From Nitrospirota bacterium (GTDB taxonomy: Bacteria; Nitrospirota; Thermodesulfovibrionia; Thermodesulfovibrionales; Dissulfurispiraceae), in NCBI GenBank assembly GCA_013349595.1, contig DUZI01000058.1, positions 1 to 9,069 of the forward strand: a stretch of DNA of 9,069 bases, in the 5' to 3' direction. A model generated the notes under the pieces. That model was not told where the DNA came from. It was given only the letters and a program-made list of their open reading frames with translations, and ran no database searches. This document shows positions 7,452-9,069 of this stretch, in pieces (position 1 is the first letter of the stretch; every line of letters begins with the position of its first letter). A program made the translations under genes and the position numbers.

Positions 7452-8468
7452 ATGTCAAAGGTGATTGTAGCAATGAGTGGTGGCGTAGATTCTACTATGA
7501 CTGCCTATCTTTTAAAGAAACAAGGTTATGATGTTGTTGGGGTTTCTTTTATTTTTTATGAAGATGTCTCTAATAATTACCTAAATTCTATTAAACAAAA
7601 TTTAGAGATTATTAAGATAAGCCACTACTTTGTTGATTTAAGAAAATCCTTTGAGGAGTTGATTATAAATCCCTTTTATAATGCCTACAAATCAGGGATT
7701 ACCCCTAATCCCTGTGTGTTTTGCAACAGGATTATGAAATTCCATAATCTCCTTAAAGAGGCAGACAGGATTGGTGCAGATTATATAAGCACAGGTCATT
7801 ACGCCATAATTAACAATGGCATGCTTTATAGAGGAAAAGACCCTTTAAAAGACCAATCTTATTCCCTTTACAGACTTTCTTTAAGTCAATTAAAGAAGGT
7901 AATCTTACCGCTTGGTTATTATCATAAGTCAGAGATAAAAGATATGGCATCTAACCTAGGTTTACCATGTGCAAAACAGTCAGAGAGTCAGGAGGTATGC
8001 TTTCTTGGTGGCAGGGGTTATCATACTTTTATAAAAGAATATAAAGAAGGAAATATTATCAATATTCATACAAATCAAAAGATAGGCATTCACAAGGGTT
8101 TTTTTAGATATACCATTGGGCAGAGAAGGAGGATAGAGGCATCAAGCCAAGTGCCTTTGTATGTAGTAGATATAGATGCTGAAAAAAATATTATTTATGT
8201 GGGAAACCGTGAATTAGCCACTTCAGATACAATAAAGGTCTCTGACATAAATTGGATTGATAAGAAAGAACAAAACTTTCAAGCAACTGTGAAGATTAGG
8301 TCAACCATGAAAGATCAGCCTGCATGGGTAGAATTTATAAATCAAGATGAGTTGATTATCAAATTTCAAGAGCCTCAATGGGCACCAGCAGGGGGACAGA
8401 GCGCCGTATTTTATGAAGGAGACAAGATAATTGGTGGAGGGATAATAAAAACCCAAAATCGGCGATAG
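7452..8468 (+). CDS. mnmA: tRNA-specific 2-thiouridylase MnmA
   Basis: The product is 338 aa, slightly shorter than typical (~360). It carries the N-type PP-loop SGGVDS (9-14), GHYA at 115-118, the tRNA-contacting KDQSYSLYRL region (133-142), SQEVCF with Cys183, TIGQRRR at 221-227, and the C-terminal beta-barrel ending PAGGQSAVFY. By family it activates U34 of tRNA Lys, Glu and Gln with ATP and inserts sulfur at C2, in the cytoplasm. The first catalytic-site motif is PNPCVFCN, with Cys88 where many homologues have Asp, next to the conserved Cys91. With Cys183 this gives three cysteines that could hold a [4Fe-4S] cluster instead of acting only by persulfide relay. Residues 34-52 lack the usual Cys/Asp-Ala pattern and look shortened. 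The last residues (TQNRR) and the stop are encoded by the end of repeat copy B. Confidence 0.96.
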   Translation: MSKVIVAMSGGVDSTMTAYLLKKQGYDVVGVSFIFYEDVSNNYLNSIKQNLEIIKISHYFVDLRKSFEELIINPFYNAYKSGITPNPCVFCNRIMKFHNLLKEADRIGADYISTGHYAIINNGMLYRGKDPLKDQSYSLYRLSLSQLKKVILPLGYYHKSEIKDMASNLGLPCAKQSESQEVCFLGGRGYHTFIKEYKEGNIINIHTNQKIGIHKGFFRYTIGQRRRIEASSQVPLYVVDIDAEKNIIYVGNRELATSDTIKVSDINWIDKKEQNFQATVKIRSTMKDQPAWVEFINQDELIIKFQEPQWAPAGGQSAVFYEGDKIIGGGIIKTQNRR

Positions 8469-8655
8469 ACCTAAAAAGCTTAATAAAATCAGCAAGTAAG
8501 ATAGTAAGGGCTGGTGAAGGATTTTTATACAACACTTTATAAAAAAGTTCCTAGGGCATTGTCATAAGGCATTGCATTATAATGAATAAAGAAAAAAAAT
8601 AAAATTTATCGATTATAAAAAGCCTGAAACAGCCCTTTCTATCGCTATTTTAAGG
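8452..8655 (+). repeat. Copy B of the ~200 bp element with terminal inverted repeats
   Basis: The left end is CCCAAAATCGGCGATAG (8452-8468) and the right end, read on the minus strand, is CCTTAAAATAGCGATAGAA; the two agree at 12 of the first 17 positions. An inner inverted pair, AAGGGCTG near 8507 against CAGCCCTT near 8630, nests inside. The exact blocks shared with copy A occur in the same order; the main difference is an A-rich stretch about 8575-8608 that is longer and diverged in B. The short word GGCATTG is repeated at 8555-8561 and 8568-8574. No direct flanking duplication is visible, so this copy may be older or its flanks altered. It overlaps the mnmA 3' end by 17 bases and fills most of the 248-base gap before bamA. 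In both copies the same end points to the stop codon of the preceding co-oriented gene. Confidence 0.75.
8522..8545. other. Central AT hairpin of element copy B
   Basis: TTTTTATA at 8522-8529 and TATAAAAA at 8538-8545 form a perfect 8 bp stem with an 8-base loop (CAACACTT), matching the stem and loop length in copy A although the loop bases differ. Confidence 0.5.
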
Positions 8656-8689
8656 CTTCGGAAAGAAATAACAAATTTTAATATTTTTC

Positions 8690-8698
8690 TGCTATACT
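8690..8698 (+). promoter_or_regulatory. Candidate extended -10 promoter for bamA
   Basis: TGCTATACT matches the extended -10 form (TG, one base, then a TATAAT-like hexamer at 8693-8698), and no -35 match is seen. It would start transcription near 8705, leaving a leader of only about 12 bases before the ATG at 8717, with no clear Shine-Dalgarno. It lies 34 bases past the right end of copy B. Confidence 0.45.
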
Positions 8699-8716
8699 AA
8701 TATCCCTTTTGACAAA

Positions 8717-9069
8717 ATGAATATTACAAAAACTTTAAATAAATACCTTGTTTCATTATCAATAGCACTATTGATAACCTTCTTTTACACATCTATTTTA
8801 TATTCTCAAGAATTACCAATTGTCACAGCCATAGACATCAAGGGAGTTAAGAGAATTGATGCAAGTGCTATAAAATCAAAGCTGACCCAAAAAATTAAAG
8901 AGACCCTTTCAATTGATAAGACAACTGAAGATATAAAGGCAATTTACAGAATGGGTTATTTTGACGATGTAAGGGTTGAGATAGAGACCTTTGAAGGTGG
9001 TGTAAAGGTTTTATATATTGTTCAAGAAAAACCTACTATTGTAAAAGTTGAATTTCAAGGGAACAAAAA
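8717..9069 (+). CDS. bamA: Outer membrane protein assembly factor BamA, N-terminal part (3' end outside window)
   Basis: Only the first 117 codons are in the window. A signal peptide is seen: a basic start, hydrophobic core about 11-27, and a likely cut near 30 (LYSQ). POTRA domain 1 follows at about 34-106, with the typical strand IDIKGVKRID, a helix, then the IYRMGYFDDVRVEIE pattern (84-98) and the closing strand VLYIVQEKPTI. POTRA 2 begins with VKVEFQGNK at the window edge. By family, periplasmic POTRA domains receive unfolded outer-membrane proteins and the missing C-terminal 16-strand barrel inserts them. A TamA-type or other Omp85 protein is possible, but the POTRA 1 pattern with EKPTI fits BamA best. 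The ATG at 8717 is the first start before the signal peptide. mnmA lies upstream in the same direction, separated by copy B. Confidence 0.87.
   Translation, partial: MNITKTLNKYLVSLSIALLITFFYTSILYSQELPIVTAIDIKGVKRIDASAIKSKLTQKIKETLSIDKTTEDIKAIYRMGYFDDVRVEIETFEGGVKVLYIVQEKPTIVKVEFQGNK

Noticed and set aside
8301..8495. Minus-strand open frame across the mnmA end and repeat B
   Set aside because: It is antisense to mnmA and runs into a non-coding repeat; no homology is visible.
4176..8655. Composite transposon bounded by copies A and B
   Set aside because: No transposase or integrase is present, and the enclosed genes include housekeeping mnmA. The copies are better read as independent insertions.
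8617..8658. Rho-independent terminator after mnmA (AAGCCT against AGGCTT)
   Set aside because: The stem is only 6 bp with a loop of over 20 bases and no T-run after it.

Overview
The window is an AT-rich stretch of a diderm (Gram-negative-type) bacterial chromosome. Type II secretion inner-membrane genes including gspN, a predicted lipoprotein and the start of an outer-membrane assembly factor (BamA) all require an outer membrane. Gene content and protein style suggest Nitrospirota or a lineage of the former Deltaproteobacteria. That placement is inference; there is no rRNA or other decisive marker here.

Layout. (1) 1-804 (+): the 3' part of a PAS-type sensor histidine kinase. (2) 830-4119 (+): a tight gspK-gspL-gspM-gspN cluster whose reading frames overlap, encoding a minor pseudopilin and inner-membrane platform parts of a type II secretion system. 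(3) 4120-4399: a convergent intergenic region filled mostly by a ~195 bp element with terminal inverted repeats (copy A). (4) 7387-4400 (-): a probable three-gene operon, read leftward, of a YkgJ-type cysteine-cluster protein, an MFS transporter and a patatin-like lipoprotein. (5) 7452-8468 (+): mnmA, the tRNA U34 2-thiolase gene, divergent from the operon. (6) 8452-8655: a second copy (B) of the element, in inverted orientation relative to copy A; its end supplies the last codons and stop of mnmA. (7) 8717-9069 (+): the 5' end of bamA, behind a candidate extended -10 promoter.

How it works together. GspK-N build the inner-membrane part of a secretion machine. BamA inserts outer-membrane beta-barrel proteins. 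MnmA is a housekeeping tRNA-modification enzyme. The leftward operon has no obvious single pathway. The most interesting non-genic signal is the pair of related ~200 bp elements. They share several exact blocks, imperfect terminal inverted repeats and a conserved central hairpin. Copy A is flanked by a possible 6 bp target duplication. They resemble a MITE or ERIC-like palindromic repeat family, and as inverted copies they bound a ~4.1 kb gene block that could be inverted by recombination.

Several starts were moved on ribosome-binding-site evidence: gspL to TTG 1744, gspM to ATG 2795, and the patatin gene to ATG 5257.
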